Shown one piece after another: positions 26,676 to 35,020 of a stretch of DNA of 64,000 nucleotides. The notes below the pieces were generated by a model. It saw nothing but the letters and a program-made list of their open reading frames with translations, did no database searches and was not told the origin of the DNA. The stretch comes from Pullichristensenella sp963930055. GTDB lineage: Bacteria; Bacillota; Clostridia; Christensenellales; Aristaeellaceae. How positions within the stretch are numbered: the first letter of the stretch is position 1; every line of letters starts with the position of its first letter. The position numbers and the translations under genes were made by a program. The stretch is from contig CAWVKS010000010.1 in NCBI GenBank assembly GCA_963930055.1, positions 124,001 to 188,000 on the forward strand, given 5' to 3'.

Positions 26676-26704
26676 TTTACGGCGCGCCGCTTTTTTGCTA
26701 GAAT
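26676..26704 (+). promoter_or_regulatory. Promoter for the XRE regulator gene
   Basis: TTTACG (26676–26681), 17-bp spacer containing a T6 run, TAGAAT (26699–26704). It sits about 55 bp before the ATG of the XRE-type regulator. It overlaps an inverted repeat GCGCGCC…GGCGCGCC that could be an operator. Confidence 0.5.
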
Positions 26705-26759
26705 AGGAACTGTAAAACAGCGCGCGCGTTTTGCGAGACACCGTCAAGGAGGGAAACGT

Positions 26760-27833
26760 ATGAGCCTTGGAGAAACCATCCTTTCGCGCCGCAAGGCGCT
26801 TGCGCTCACGCAAGAACAGGTGGCCGAGCGCCTGGGCGTCACGCCGCAAGCCGTCTATAAATGGGAAAAGGGCCTTGCCTGCCCGGATGTGCAGCTGCTT
26901 TCGCCGCTGGCGCGCCTGTTGCAGACAGACCTCAATACGCTCTTTGCCTACGATACCGAGCCGGACAACGTGGAGCTTTCCACCCTCGTCGAGCGCGTCA
27001 GCCGCCTTGCCCTGCAAAAGGGCGGCCTGCAAGCGGCTTTCAACGAGGCGCGCGCGGCGCTGCGCAAATACCCCGCCAGCGCCCAACTGCGCCTCTCCAT
27101 GGCCATCGTGTTGGAGGGCGCGCTCATCGCCCAGGGCGGCGGCGATGAGGAAGCGCAGCGCGAAGTGGAGGAAATGTACCGCTTCGCCGCCAAATCGGAG
27201 GACGCCCGCGTGCGCGATGCCGCCCGTGGCATCCGCGTCCGCCGCCTCATCCACAAGGGAAAGCTCGACGAGGCCGAGGCCCTGCTCGACGCCCTGCCCG
27301 ACCCGCCCTCGCAAAAGTGGCACTACCGCGCCCAGCTGCTCAAGGCGCGCGGCGAAATGGACGCGGCCGCGGCGCTGGTGGAGGAGCGCGTCTTTGGCGA
27401 AGCCTCCGGCCTGTGTACGGCGCTAGCGATGCTCCTGGACATGGCCATGGAGCGGGAGGACTTTGCCTGGACGGACGCGCTCGCTAAAACGCTGGAACAG
27501 ACCGCCCGGACCTTTGGCCTCTGGCAGGGCTCGGCCGCCAGCGCGCAGCTGGAGATCGCCGTCAAGCGCCGCGACGCGGACAAAGCCATGGGCGCGCTGG
27601 AAACGCTGGCCGAGGCCGTCAAAGGCCCGTGGACGCCGGGCAAGCACCCCCTCTACCGTCACGCCCGCTTCAAGGAAAACGGCAGCGAATGGCTGAAGAA
27701 GATGCCCGAGGCCCTGCGCACGAGCATTTGGTCAGACGAGCACTACGGCTTTCTGCGCAAAGACCCGCGCTGCGCCCAGCGCCTGCGAGCCCTCTTCGGC
27801 CCGCCGGAGGGGCAGGCGGAGCCCCAGCCCTGA
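26760..27833 (+). CDS. XRE-family regulator with TPR-like C-terminal region
   Basis: 357 residues. Residues 5–60 form a Cro/C1-type helix-turn-helix (LTQEQVAERLGVTPQAVYKWEKG), followed by about 290 residues of paired helices (LRLSMAIVLEG…, KGKLDEAEALLDALPDP…) that look like TPR-type repeats. Proteins of this layout often sense a peptide or partner protein, but no ligand can be named. AAGGAGGG lies 7 bp before the ATG at 26760. The gene stands alone, between an IS element and a convergent operon. Two hairpins follow (27839–27869 and the bidirectional terminator at 28127–28166). It could also be a remnant host gene displaced by the IS, since no obvious target lies next to it. Confidence 0.82.
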   Translation: MSLGETILSRRKALALTQEQVAERLGVTPQAVYKWEKGLACPDVQLLSPLARLLQTDLNTLFAYDTEPDNVELSTLVERVSRLALQKGGLQAAFNEARAALRKYPASAQLRLSMAIVLEGALIAQGGGDEEAQREVEEMYRFAAKSEDARVRDAARGIRVRRLIHKGKLDEAEALLDALPDPPSQKWHYRAQLLKARGEMDAAAALVEERVFGEASGLCTALAMLLDMAMEREDFAWTDALAKTLEQTARTFGLWQGSAASAQLEIAVKRRDADKAMGALETLAEAVKGPWTPGKHPLYRHARFKENGSEWLKKMPEALRTSIWSDEHYGFLRKDPRCAQRLRALFGPPEGQAEPQP

Positions 27834-27838
27834 AGCAA

Positions 27839-27869
27839 GCGGCGCGCCGTCCTTGGCAAGGCGCGCCGC
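27839..27869 (+). terminator. GC hairpin after the XRE gene
   Basis: A perfect 10-bp stem (GCGGCGCGCC at 27839–27848 with GGCGCGCCGC at 27860–27869) immediately past the stop. No T run follows, so termination may be weak. The rest of the 27834–28193 gap, up to the bidirectional terminator, shows no convincing gene on either strand. Confidence 0.45.
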
Positions 27870-28126
27870 CCGGAAGCGTCCCCGCGCCAACCCTCGTGGA
27901 TACACTTGGCGCGCGCAAGCCCCGCCGGCACGAACCGCGCCGAAAGGCGCTCGCAACTGCGGTCACGGAAAGCAGCGCCCATCCCGGAAAGAACTGGCCG
28001 TCGGCTATCCCCGGCATCCCCAAGCGCCTTCGCGCCCCTCGCGGAGGCGGCTCGCCCCCCAAAGGCGCGCGCCTGCAAGCCCGCTCCAACAAACGCCTTT
28101 CGTTCTGCCCCTGCGCCGTACGGCCG

Positions 28127-28166
28127 CAAAAACGCCCCCGCAAGCCCTTTGCGGAGGCGTTTTGTC
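28127..28166. terminator. Bidirectional terminator between convergent genes
   Basis: CAAAAACGCC… (28127–28143) pairs with …GGCGTTTT (28148–28163) around a GCCC loop with one mismatch. A run of five T follows on the minus strand and four on the plus strand. It ends the gerM–rph–yfcE operon and the XRE gene. Confidence 0.85.
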
Positions 28167-28193
28167 AATTTTCCCAATTTTCCGGCGCGCAGG

Positions 28194-28670
28194 TCAAAGC
28201 CCCTCCAGGTCGCACAGCCGCGGTACGATGCGCCCGCCCTCGACCGTCACGATGGCGTAGCGGCCATCCTTGAGCGCGCCGGGGTTCAAGAGCAGCGCCG
28301 CGCCCACATAGCCGCAAAACGCAGTGTGCGTGTGGCCAAAAAGCGCCGCCTGGCAGCCCTGTTCCTCCGCGCGGTAGCTCAACCGCGTCAGCGAGGACTT
28401 GACGCCATAACGGTCGCCATGGGCAAGGAAAAATCGGACGCCGCCCAGTGCCTCCACGCGCTCCGCCGGGGCGGGGCAGAGAGGGGGATCGCAGTTGCCG
28501 CGCACGCAGAGGGGTTCCGTTCCCGTGAGCTCGGCAAAGCGCCTGGCGTCGGAATGGACGTCGCCCAAGTGGATGCAGCCGTCAAAACCGCCCCGCGCGT
28601 ATACCTCCGCCGCCCTGGCGAGCCGCCCGGCGGCGCGGTGGCTGTCGGAGAGCACCATGAATTTAAGCAT
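28194..28670 (-). CDS. YfcE/MJ0936-type metallophosphoesterase
   Basis: 158 residues, a compact calcineurin-like phosphodiesterase. Metal-ligand motifs are visible in order: DSH near the N-terminus (MVLSDSH), GDVHSD, GNCD and GHTH. This matches YfcE of E. coli and YsnB of Bacillus subtilis, whose physiological substrates are not firmly known. The ATG at 28670 overlaps the stop of the fused rph-rdgB gene by 8 bp. Position at the end of gerM–rph–rdgB–yfcE is the same as the B. subtilis gerM–rph–ysnA–ysnB order, which supports the call. A bidirectional terminator follows. Confidence 0.9.
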   Translation of the reverse strand: MLKFMVLSDSHRAAGRLARAAEVYARGGFDGCIHLGDVHSDARRFAELTGTEPLCVRGNCDPPLCPAPAERVEALGGVRFFLAHGDRYGVKSSLTRLSYRAEEQGCQAALFGHTHTAFCGYVGAALLLNPGALKDGRYAIVTVEGGRIVPRLCDLEGL

Positions 28671-29985
28671 CTTCGGCCTCCAACAGCTTGAGAAGTTTTT
28701 CCACGGCGCGGGCACGGTGGGAAATGGCGTTTTTCGCCTCCGGCGCGGCCTCGGCCAGCGTCATCTGCAAGTCGTCGGAGAAAAACAGCGGGTCGTAGCC
28801 AAAGCCGCCTTCGCCGCGGTATTCGCGCAGGATGTTCCCCTCGCAGACGCCATACGTCACCAAAGGCTCGTGTCCCGGCCGACAGAGGGCGACGGCGGCG
28901 GCGTAGCGCGCCGTGCGCGGCTCGGGCACATCCTGAAGCTCCTTGAGCAGCAGCTGGTTGTTGGCCTCATCGTCGCCGTGCACGCCGCAGTAGCGCGCCG
29001 AATAGACGCCCGGACGGCCGCCCAGCGCATCCACCATCAGGCCGGAATCGTCCGCCAGCGCCGCGCAGCCCGTCGCGCGCATCAGCGCCTCGGCCTTGAG
29101 AAGGGCGTTTTCCTCGAACGTCTCGCCCGTCTCTTCCACGTCCATCTCCGCGCCCATTTCGCGCATGGAGCGCACGTCGAAGCGTCCGCCGAGCATGGCG
29201 CGCAGTTCCTTGACCTTGCCAAAATTGCCCGTGGCCAGCACCAGCACCGGCTTTCTGCCGATGACGCCGGCGGCCTCGCCCAGCGCCTCCAGTTGCTTGC
29301 CCATCAGCCGCTCCACGCCCGATTGCGCAAGGTCGAGCAGCGCGTCCAGTTCTTCACGGCGGTAGGGCCGGCCTTCGCCAGTGCCCTGCACCTCGGCGTA
29401 GGCCATTTCGCCATCTTGCCGGGTCATGACTACGTTGACGTCGGCCTCGGCGTGGCTGTCCAGCGCGTAGTCGAGGTCGAGTGTGGGCGCGCCCTTAACG
29501 ATGCCCACGGACACCGCCGCCACCTGCCGCACCACGGGGGAATCAACGATGCGCCCTTCGTCCAGCAGCTTTTTCACCGCCAGGCACAGCGCCACAAAGC
29601 CGCCCGTCACCGCCGCCGTGCGCGTGCCGCCGTCGGCCTGCAATACGTCGCAGTCGATGTAGACGGTGCGCTCGCCCAGCCGCGTCAGGTCGCAGGCGGC
29701 GCGCAGCGAGCGCCCAATGAGCCGCCCGATCTCCACGCCGCGCCCGTCCTTTTTCACGCCGTCGCGCGCCTTGCGCTGAGGCGTGGAACCGGGCAGCATG
29801 GCGTATTCGGCGGTCAGCCAGCCGCGCCCCGTGTCCCGTAAAAACGGCGGCACGCCCTCCTGTACGGAGGCCGTGCACAATACGCGCGTCCGCCCGGCGC
29901 AGACCAGCGCGCTTCCCGCCGCCATCTCGGTAAAGCCGGGGAGTATCGTAAGTTCCCTCAGTTCGCTCGAAGCCCTTTCGTTCAT
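28663..29985 (-). CDS. RNase PH fused to RdgB/HAM1 nucleoside-triphosphate pyrophosphatase
   Basis: One chain of about 440 residues with two enzymes. Residues 1–240 are RNase PH, the phosphorolytic 3' exoribonuclease that trims tRNA 3' ends: GRGWLTAEYAMLPGST, RTAAVTGGF and ALDSHAEADVNVV are visible. From about residue 245 comes the ITP/XTP pyrophosphatase that clears non-canonical purine nucleotides: VLATGNFGKVKELR, GETFEENALLKAEAL, LADDSGLMVDALGG, GFGYDPLF and SHRARAVEKL. No stop or start signal separates them. The two are adjacent separate genes in B. subtilis. The second ATG (29985) is preferred over 29991 because GGAGG lies 8 bp upstream of it. It is co-transcribed with the gerM-like gene 19 bp upstream. 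Confidence 0.93.
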   Translation of the reverse strand: MNERASSELRELTILPGFTEMAAGSALVCAGRTRVLCTASVQEGVPPFLRDTGRGWLTAEYAMLPGSTPQRKARDGVKKDGRGVEIGRLIGRSLRAACDLTRLGERTVYIDCDVLQADGGTRTAAVTGGFVALCLAVKKLLDEGRIVDSPVVRQVAAVSVGIVKGAPTLDLDYALDSHAEADVNVVMTRQDGEMAYAEVQGTGEGRPYRREELDALLDLAQSGVERLMGKQLEALGEAAGVIGRKPVLVLATGNFGKVKELRAMLGGRFDVRSMREMGAEMDVEETGETFEENALLKAEALMRATGCAALADDSGLMVDALGGRPGVYSARYCGVHGDDEANNQLLLKELQDVPEPRTARYAAAVALCRPGHEPLVTYGVCEGNILREYRGEGGFGYDPLFFSDDLQMTLAEAAPEAKNAISHRARAVEKLLKLLEAEDA

Positions 29986-30004
29986 TTCCATAGCCTCCGT
30001 TTAT

Positions 30005-31141
30005 TTATTCAAATTCAAAAATCAGGGAAGATTGCGTCTGTATGGCGTTTTCGACGATCTCATCGGCGATGTTGGCGCAGGCCGGCAGCGCCAGCGTGTC
30101 CGCGCCGGGATCGTAGGGCTCGCCGTCCACATAGATCTCCACGCCCTCGATGCCGTCAAACTGCGTGCAGGTGAGCACCAGCGCCTTCAGCGCCAGCCGC
30201 CCGCCGTCGCTGTTCTCGGCCAGGTCGATGAATTCGCCGGTGAAGTTGATTTTCGCCACACCGTCCTCGACATTTACGTCGATGACGCCGCAGCCGGCGG
30301 GCAGCACGTTTTCCAGCGGGCTTGCCGCGCTCGGCCCCTTGCACAGTTCCACCACCGCCGTATTGATATCCGGCTCGGAATAGACCATGCGCGTCACCGG
30401 CACCAATACGTCGCTGGCGTCGCCGGGGAAGTAGAGCGTCACCGGCTCAGCGTCCTCCAGGGCGATGCCCGCCGAGGCCATTTCCGGGTTCAGGTCCTCG
30501 CGCGTGAACTGCCCGGAAACGCCCGTGCCGTGCGGCAGCGCCTCCAGCCTCTGCCCGCCGACGAGGAATTCCACTTTCTCCACGGTGGGGAACTCCGTCA
30601 ACGCCTGCACGATGGCGGTGATCATGTTGCTCTCCGCCGCCGCGTCGGGCATTTCCAGCGCTTCTTTACCAAGGTCGATGCGGGCCAAGCCGTCGGCGAT
30701 GTCCAGGTCCATGGACATGTTTTCCGGCAGCACCGTGCGCAGCCCCAGCCGCGCCGCCTGCATGTCGTTGGCGGTGGATTTGACCATCAGGGAAAGCGTG
30801 GCCTTGGCGATGCCGTCCTCAGCGGGCACTTTGCACTGCACCGGCACCAGATAGCCGTAGTTGTCCTGATAGTAGACCACGGTATCCACCGTGCCCGCGT
30901 CGTCCGCTTCCGCGCCCTCCTCCGGGATGGCCGTCCCCTCCGATAGCGGCGTTTCCTCCGCCGCAGGCGTTTCCTCCGCCATGGGCGTTTCCGAGGGCGC
31001 CGGCGTGGGCGTCTCGGCGCTCAGCGAGGCCTGGCTCGAAGGCCGCTCCCACATCGTCCACGTACAGGCCAGCGCGATGGCCGCCACCAGCAGCCCCAGC
31101 GCCAGCACGTACATCTTTCGCTCTTTTCCCGTGAATCTCAT
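30005..31141 (-). CDS. gerM: GerM-like lipoprotein-type sporulation/germination protein
   Basis: 378 residues. A basic start and one hydrophobic segment (about residues 11–28, …LACTWTM) could be a signal anchor or a lipoprotein signal, since a Cys follows LALA. A Pro/Glu/Thr linker comes next, and then two GerMN domains (about residues 85–220 and 230–360) that share patterns such as DGIAKATLSL and DGVAKINFTGEF. In B. subtilis, GerM is needed for spore peptidoglycan remodelling and for engulfment-related complexes. Synteny with rph–rdgB–yfcE downstream matches B. subtilis. AAGGAGGG precedes the ATG. It is read from a promoter that shares its -35 with the divergent rqcH promoter. Confidence 0.88.
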   Translation of the reverse strand: MRFTGKERKMYVLALGLLVAAIALACTWTMWERPSSQASLSAETPTPAPSETPMAEETPAAEETPLSEGTAIPEEGAEADDAGTVDTVVYYQDNYGYLVPVQCKVPAEDGIAKATLSLMVKSTANDMQAARLGLRTVLPENMSMDLDIADGLARIDLGKEALEMPDAAAESNMITAIVQALTEFPTVEKVEFLVGGQRLEALPHGTGVSGQFTREDLNPEMASAGIALEDAEPVTLYFPGDASDVLVPVTRMVYSEPDINTAVVELCKGPSAASPLENVLPAGCGVIDVNVEDGVAKINFTGEFIDLAENSDGGRLALKALVLTCTQFDGIEGVEIYVDGEPYDPGADTLALPACANIADEIVENAIQTQSSLIFEFE

Positions 31142-31210
31142 CAGGCACCCTCCTTACGCAAGTCCTTTTCGATGCATTGTATTCCCGCGCCGGAGGGGCT
31201 ATTCCTCGCC

Positions 31211-31239
31211 ATTTTATCACAAAGCCGCGTCTTGCGCAA
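31211..31239 (-). promoter_or_regulatory. Promoter for the gerM operon
   Basis: On the minus strand: TTGCGC (plus 31234–31239), 17-bp spacer, TAAAAT (plus 31211–31216). Its -35 overlaps that of the divergent rqcH promoter within the palindrome TTGCGCAA (31232–31239). Confidence 0.6.
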
Positions 31240-31260
31240 TCCCATGATTTCCGATATAAT
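31232..31260 (+). promoter_or_regulatory. Promoter for rqcH
   Basis: TTGCGC (31232–31237), 17-bp spacer, TATAAT (31255–31260), about 20 bp before the start codon region of rqcH. The same hexamer pair with the same spacing precedes the response regulator gene at 38773–38801. Confidence 0.65.
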
Positions 31261-31282
31261 AACAGGGATCGGAGGATTTTTT

Positions 31283-32992
31283 ATGCCAATGGATGGATTG
31301 ACGCTCTCGTTTGTGACGCGGGAGCTGCATGAAGCGCTGGTGGGCGGCCGCGTGGACAGGGTCGCCCAGCCCGAGCGCGACGAACTGAACATACTGGTGC
31401 GCAACCACGGCCGCAATCAGGTGCTGCTTCTTTCCGCCAGCGCCGGCTGCGCCCGCGCCCATATCACGCGGGAAAAGAAGGTCAGCCCGCTGGAACCGCC
31501 GATGCTGTGCATGCTTTTGCGCAAGCATATCTCCGGCGGCCGCGTGCGCGACGTGCGGCAGGTAAACGGCGACCGCATACTGGAGATCGAATTTGAACAT
31601 CTCGACGAGCTGGGCGACAGCGCCCGCAAGACGCTCGTCTGCGAGTTCATGGGTCGGCACTCCAACCTCATCCTTGTGGATGGGGAAGGGCGCATCCTCG
31701 AATGCGCGCGGCGGGTGACGGAAAACATGTCCTCCGTGCGCGAGGTGCTGCCCGGCCTGCGCTACGAACGCCCGCCCGAGCACGGCAAGACGCCCTTCGA
31801 CGCGCCCGGGGCGGACATCGTCCGCGCCCTGCAGGGGGCGAGCGGCCCTTTGCACAAGGCCATCGCCGGCGCCATCAGCGGCCTTTCCGTGCAGACGGCG
31901 CGCGAACTGGCCTTCCGCGCCGCGGGCAACGAGGACGCGCACACGCAGGAATTGGATATGTCCTCCATAGCCCCCGCCGTCGCCCGCGCCCTTGCCGAAG
32001 TGCAAAGTCAGACCGCCCCGGCGCTGCTCTTTGCCGAAAACGGCGAGCCGGTGGACGTGGTGGCCTTTCCGTATTTGAGCCGCGCCTCTTTGCGCAGCGA
32101 GCGCTTTGGGACCATCTCCGAGGCCATGGACGCCTTCTACCGCGCCCGCGACCGCGCCGAGCGCATCAAGCAGAAGTCCGCGGCGCTGCACCGCGTGCTG
32201 AAAAACAACATCGAGCGCTGCGAGCGCAAACTGGCGCTGCAAAAGGAAGCGCTGCTGGGCAGCGAGCGCATGGAGGAATACCGCGTCAAGGGCGAACTGC
32301 TCACCGCCAGTCTGCACCTGGCCAAAAAGGGCATGAAGAGCGTGACCATCCCCAACTATTACGAGGAAGGCGCGCCCGGCCTCGAAGTGCAGCTCGATGA
32401 AAAGCTCTCCCCCGGCCAGAACGCCCAGCGCTACTTCAAGCTCTACCAGAAGGCGCGCTCAGCCAAGCGCCTGGCCGCCGAGCAGGTGGAAAAGACCACG
32501 GAGGAGCTTGATTACCTCGAAGGGCAGATGCTCAACCTCTCCGCCTGCGAGGAGGAAAGCGAGCTGGCCGAACTGCGCGAGGAGCTGGAAAAATACGGCT
32601 ATGTGCGCAAGAACCACAACCGCCGGCAGATGAAGAAACTGGAACCGTCCAGGCCGATGCGCTTTGATTCGCCCACGGGCATCCCCATCCTCGTGGGCAA
32701 GAACAACCTGCAAAACGACAAGCTCACCTTCACCGCCGAGCCCAACGAGTGGTGGCTGCACGCCAAGGACATGCCCGGCTCGCATGTCATCGTCTTGAGC
32801 GCCGACCCGGACGAGGAAACATTGCACATGGCCGCCCGCCTCGCCGCCCGCTATTCCAAGGGCGCGAGCGCCGGCAAGGTGCCCATCGACATGACCCGCC
32901 GCCGCTACGTGAAAAAGCCCGCCGGCGCCAAGCCGGGCTTCGTCATCTACACCAACCAGAAAACCGTGCTCGCCGAGCCGTGGGAGGGGTAG
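31283..32992 (+). CDS. rqcH: RqcH (NFACT/FbpA family) ribosome quality-control protein
   Basis: 569 residues, usual length. RqcH binds stalled 50S subunits and recruits tRNA-Ala to add C-terminal alanine tails. The NFACT-N domain opens with MDGLTLSFVTRELHEAL and contains EFMGRHSNLILVD. Helix-hairpin-helix and long coiled-coil regions follow (about 290–440). The C-terminal NFACT-R domain has GIPILVGKNNLQNDKLT and NEWWLHAKDMPGSHVI. Older annotation as a fibronectin-binding protein refers to the same family. The start at 31283 has GGAGGA 6 bp upstream. It is divergent from gerM and followed after 2 bp by a GNAT gene. Confidence 0.95.
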   Translation: MPMDGLTLSFVTRELHEALVGGRVDRVAQPERDELNILVRNHGRNQVLLLSASAGCARAHITREKKVSPLEPPMLCMLLRKHISGGRVRDVRQVNGDRILEIEFEHLDELGDSARKTLVCEFMGRHSNLILVDGEGRILECARRVTENMSSVREVLPGLRYERPPEHGKTPFDAPGADIVRALQGASGPLHKAIAGAISGLSVQTARELAFRAAGNEDAHTQELDMSSIAPAVARALAEVQSQTAPALLFAENGEPVDVVAFPYLSRASLRSERFGTISEAMDAFYRARDRAERIKQKSAALHRVLKNNIERCERKLALQKEALLGSERMEEYRVKGELLTASLHLAKKGMKSVTIPNYYEEGAPGLEVQLDEKLSPGQNAQRYFKLYQKARSAKRLAAEQVEKTTEELDYLEGQMLNLSACEEESELAELREELEKYGYVRKNHNRRQMKKLEPSRPMRFDSPTGIPILVGKNNLQNDKLTFTAEPNEWWLHAKDMPGSHVIVLSADPDEETLHMAARLAARYSKGASAGKVPIDMTRRRYVKKPAGAKPGFVIYTNQKTVLAEPWEG

Positions 32993-32994
32993 CC

Positions 32995-33489
32995 ATGGAA
33001 GTCCGCCATACTGCCGAAGCCGACCTTGCCCGCGTGATGGACATCTACGCCCACGCGCGCGATTTCATGGCCGCGCACGGCAACCCCAACCAGTGGGGGC
33101 CGACCAACTGGCCGCCCGAGGCGCTCATCCGCCGGGATATCGCGCGGGGCAGGGGCTACGTCTGTGTCCACGAGGGCCGCGTGGTCGGCGCGTTCTTTTT
33201 CGACATGGGCAGGGACATAGAACCCACCTATCGCCATATCGAGGACGGCGCGTGGCTGGATGACAGCGCCTACGGCGTCGTCCACCGCCTCGCCGCGGAC
33301 GGCTCCGCAAAGGGCGTGGGCGCTTTCTGCATCGACTGGGCTTTCTGCCAATGCGGGCATCTGCGCATCGACACGCATGGGGACAACATCGTGATGCAGA
33401 ACCTGCTTGCCAAGCTGGGGTTTGCGCGCCGCGGCACCATTTACGTGGAGGAGGACGAATTTCCCCGTATTGCGTATGAGAAGATATAA
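32995..33489 (+). CDS. GNAT-family N-acetyltransferase
   Basis: 164 residues, cytosolic. It begins with the usual beta1–alpha1 (VRHTAEADLARVMDIYAHAR). The central strands (GYVCVHEGRVVGAFFFDMG) and the acetyl-CoA region (ADGSAKGVGAFCIDWAF) are followed by LRIDTHGDNIVMQNLLAKLG and FARRGTIYVE, the characteristic late motif of small-molecule acetyltransferases. The substrate is unknown. GGGAGGGG overlaps the end of rqcH, and the ATG lies 2 bp past its stop, so the two genes are translationally linked. A good terminator follows. Confidence 0.85.
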   Translation: MEVRHTAEADLARVMDIYAHARDFMAAHGNPNQWGPTNWPPEALIRRDIARGRGYVCVHEGRVVGAFFFDMGRDIEPTYRHIEDGAWLDDSAYGVVHRLAADGSAKGVGAFCIDWAFCQCGHLRIDTHGDNIVMQNLLAKLGFARRGTIYVEEDEFPRIAYEKI

Positions 33490-33524
33490 AAAAGCGGAGA
33501 GGGCGTCGCCCTCCCCGTTTTTCT
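33490..33524. terminator. Terminator after the GNAT gene, shared with the convergent gene
   Basis: AAAAAGCGGAGAGGGC pairs with GCCCTCCCCGTTTTT around a GTC loop. T runs lie on both strands, so it can serve the GNAT gene and the convergent cytidylyltransferase gene. Confidence 0.85.
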
Positions 33525-34176
33525 ATCCTTCCCGCCGCCGCTTTTCCAGCACGTAGGTGAGGAAGTCTATATCCTCGGGATAGGTCATCTTCAGGTTATT
33601 GATGAAGTCGAAGTACAAAAACCGGCTCGCCGTCAGCGGCAGGTGGTTGAGCAGACAGGTGGCGGGGAATTCCTCCCGGAAGTGGCGGTAAAACACGTCG
33701 AAGCGGAAGCATTCGGGGGTCTGGATGGAGAAATACCGGCTGCGGTCGACGTCCTGCGCGCCGTAGCAGCCGAGGGCGTCGCTCAAATGGCGGCACTGTA
33801 TGGCCGCCTCGTATGTATCCAGCTTCTCCATCAGCGTGTCGATGAGCGCCGCCGTGGTCAACGGCCGCGCCGAGTCGATCACCGCCAGCTTTTCGCAGGC
33901 ATAGTGCGCGCGTATGTATTCAAGCCCCAGATGGATGGTGCCGTTGCGCTCCGCGCCCGAGGGCGTGAGCTCGAAATCGTAGATTTCCCGCAGCGGCAGA
34001 AGGTGTTCATACGGCGGGGCGGCGCAGACGACCACCTTGTCCACGCTCTTTGCCTCGCAGCAGGCGCGGATGACGTATTCCACGCACATGTGCCCGGCCA
34101 CGGGCAGATACTGCTTGGGCAGGCCGCCGCCAAAGCGGTTGCCCACGCCGCCGCAGAGAATCAACGCCGCGTTCAT
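33523..34176 (-). CDS. IspD/TarI-like cytidylyltransferase
   Basis: 217 residues. Nucleotidyltransferase fold with the N-terminal CTP-binding loop ALILCGGVGNRFG and KQYLPVAGHMCVEYVI, then AVIDSARPLTTAALID, the family's 'HDAARP' region with the first residues changed. Members either make CDP-methylerythritol (IspD) or CDP-ribitol and similar sugars (TarI and relatives). The 4-bp overlap with the LicD gene favours a role in activating an alcohol phosphate for cell-surface polymer decoration rather than isoprenoid synthesis, but this is inference. The change of the DAARP motif to DSARP also fits the non-IspD branch. The start is the first ATG. Confidence 0.78.
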   Translation of the reverse strand: MNAALILCGGVGNRFGGGLPKQYLPVAGHMCVEYVIRACCEAKSVDKVVVCAAPPYEHLLPLREIYDFELTPSGAERNGTIHLGLEYIRAHYACEKLAVIDSARPLTTAALIDTLMEKLDTYEAAIQCRHLSDALGCYGAQDVDRSRYFSIQTPECFRFDVFYRHFREEFPATCLLNHLPLTASRFLYFDFINNLKMTYPEDIDFLTYVLEKRRREG

Positions 34177-35015
34177 GCCTCATCCCTCCAATAGGCGCGG
34201 AAGCTGTGCGCCGCCCGCTCGCCTTCCTTGGGGACGCGCATATACTCCCCATACAGCTGCGTAAGATAGGCGTCGTATCCCGCGGGGCAGGGGAACCTGC
34301 CCGTGACGAAATCGAGGTCGACATAGGAAGCGAACACTTCGGCGGGATACATGTCCTTCCAGCGGTTCGGCCAGCCGAGGTTGCCGACAACGCGATGCGC
34401 ACGCCCGCGCCGGGAAGCGGCGATGCGGTCCACCTTCGCCATCGCCTTTTCATAGGGCACGCAGGCGGCTACGGGCCTGAGCAGCAGCATCACCAGGTTG
34501 CGCAGGCGCTTTTGCAGCGAATCGCGCTCCGGGCGGATCATGCCCGCGCCCACTTTGCCCACCTGGATCCAGAACTTCACGCGCATGAGCAGCAGGCGGT
34601 TTTTCCACCCCTCGGCGTACATGCCGTCCAGCGGGAAGATATCCAGCGCCAGCCCCGTGCGCTGCTCGTCGCGCGTGATATTGCGCTCGTATACCACGGT
34701 GCGCGCGTCCACGACTTTCATAAAACCGTAGGGGTACCCCTTGTCGCCGGGATAGCGCACAAAAAGGTTTTCATGCACTGGGTCTTTGCGCGCCAGGTCG
34801 CGCAAGCGCTCGTAGTCTGCGCGCGGCATCATCAAGTCGATGTCGTCGTCCCAGGGGATGAAGCCCTTGTGGCGCACCGCGCCCAGAAGCGTGCCCCCGC
34901 ACAGGCAGTAGGTCAGGCCGTGGCGCTTGCAGTAAGCGTCGAACGCCGCCAGCATCTCGTATTCGCGCGCCTGTATGTCCTTGAGCGACAGCTCTTTTCC
35001 CGCGTTCGTGCCCAT
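34173..35015 (-). CDS. LicD-family phosphotransferase
   Basis: 280 residues. Members transfer phosphocholine or a related phospho-alcohol from a CDP donor onto surface glycans or teichoic acid. The family signature is clear near the N-terminus: YCLCGGTLLGAVRHKGFIPW followed by DDDIDLMMPRADYERL, the nucleotidyltransferase-like GG…DDDID motif. ALDIFPLDGM is the usual second block. The protein appears cytosolic. It is coupled by a 4-bp overlap to the cytidylyltransferase gene, which could supply its CDP donor. The window shows no choline kinase or transporter, so the decorating group is not known. Confidence 0.9.
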   Translation of the reverse strand: MGTNAGKELSLKDIQAREYEMLAAFDAYCKRHGLTYCLCGGTLLGAVRHKGFIPWDDDIDLMMPRADYERLRDLARKDPVHENLFVRYPGDKGYPYGFMKVVDARTVVYERNITRDEQRTGLALDIFPLDGMYAEGWKNRLLLMRVKFWIQVGKVGAGMIRPERDSLQKRLRNLVMLLLRPVAACVPYEKAMAKVDRIAASRRGRAHRVVGNLGWPNRWKDMYPAEVFASYVDLDFVTGRFPCPAGYDAYLTQLYGEYMRVPKEGERAAHSFRAYWRDEA

Positions 35016-35020
35016 GCGGA

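Noticed and set aside
26760..27833. XRE regulator as a phage repressor or toxin–antitoxin partner
   Set aside because: No toxin or phage gene is adjacent and the long TPR-like C-terminus is unlike CI-type repressors.
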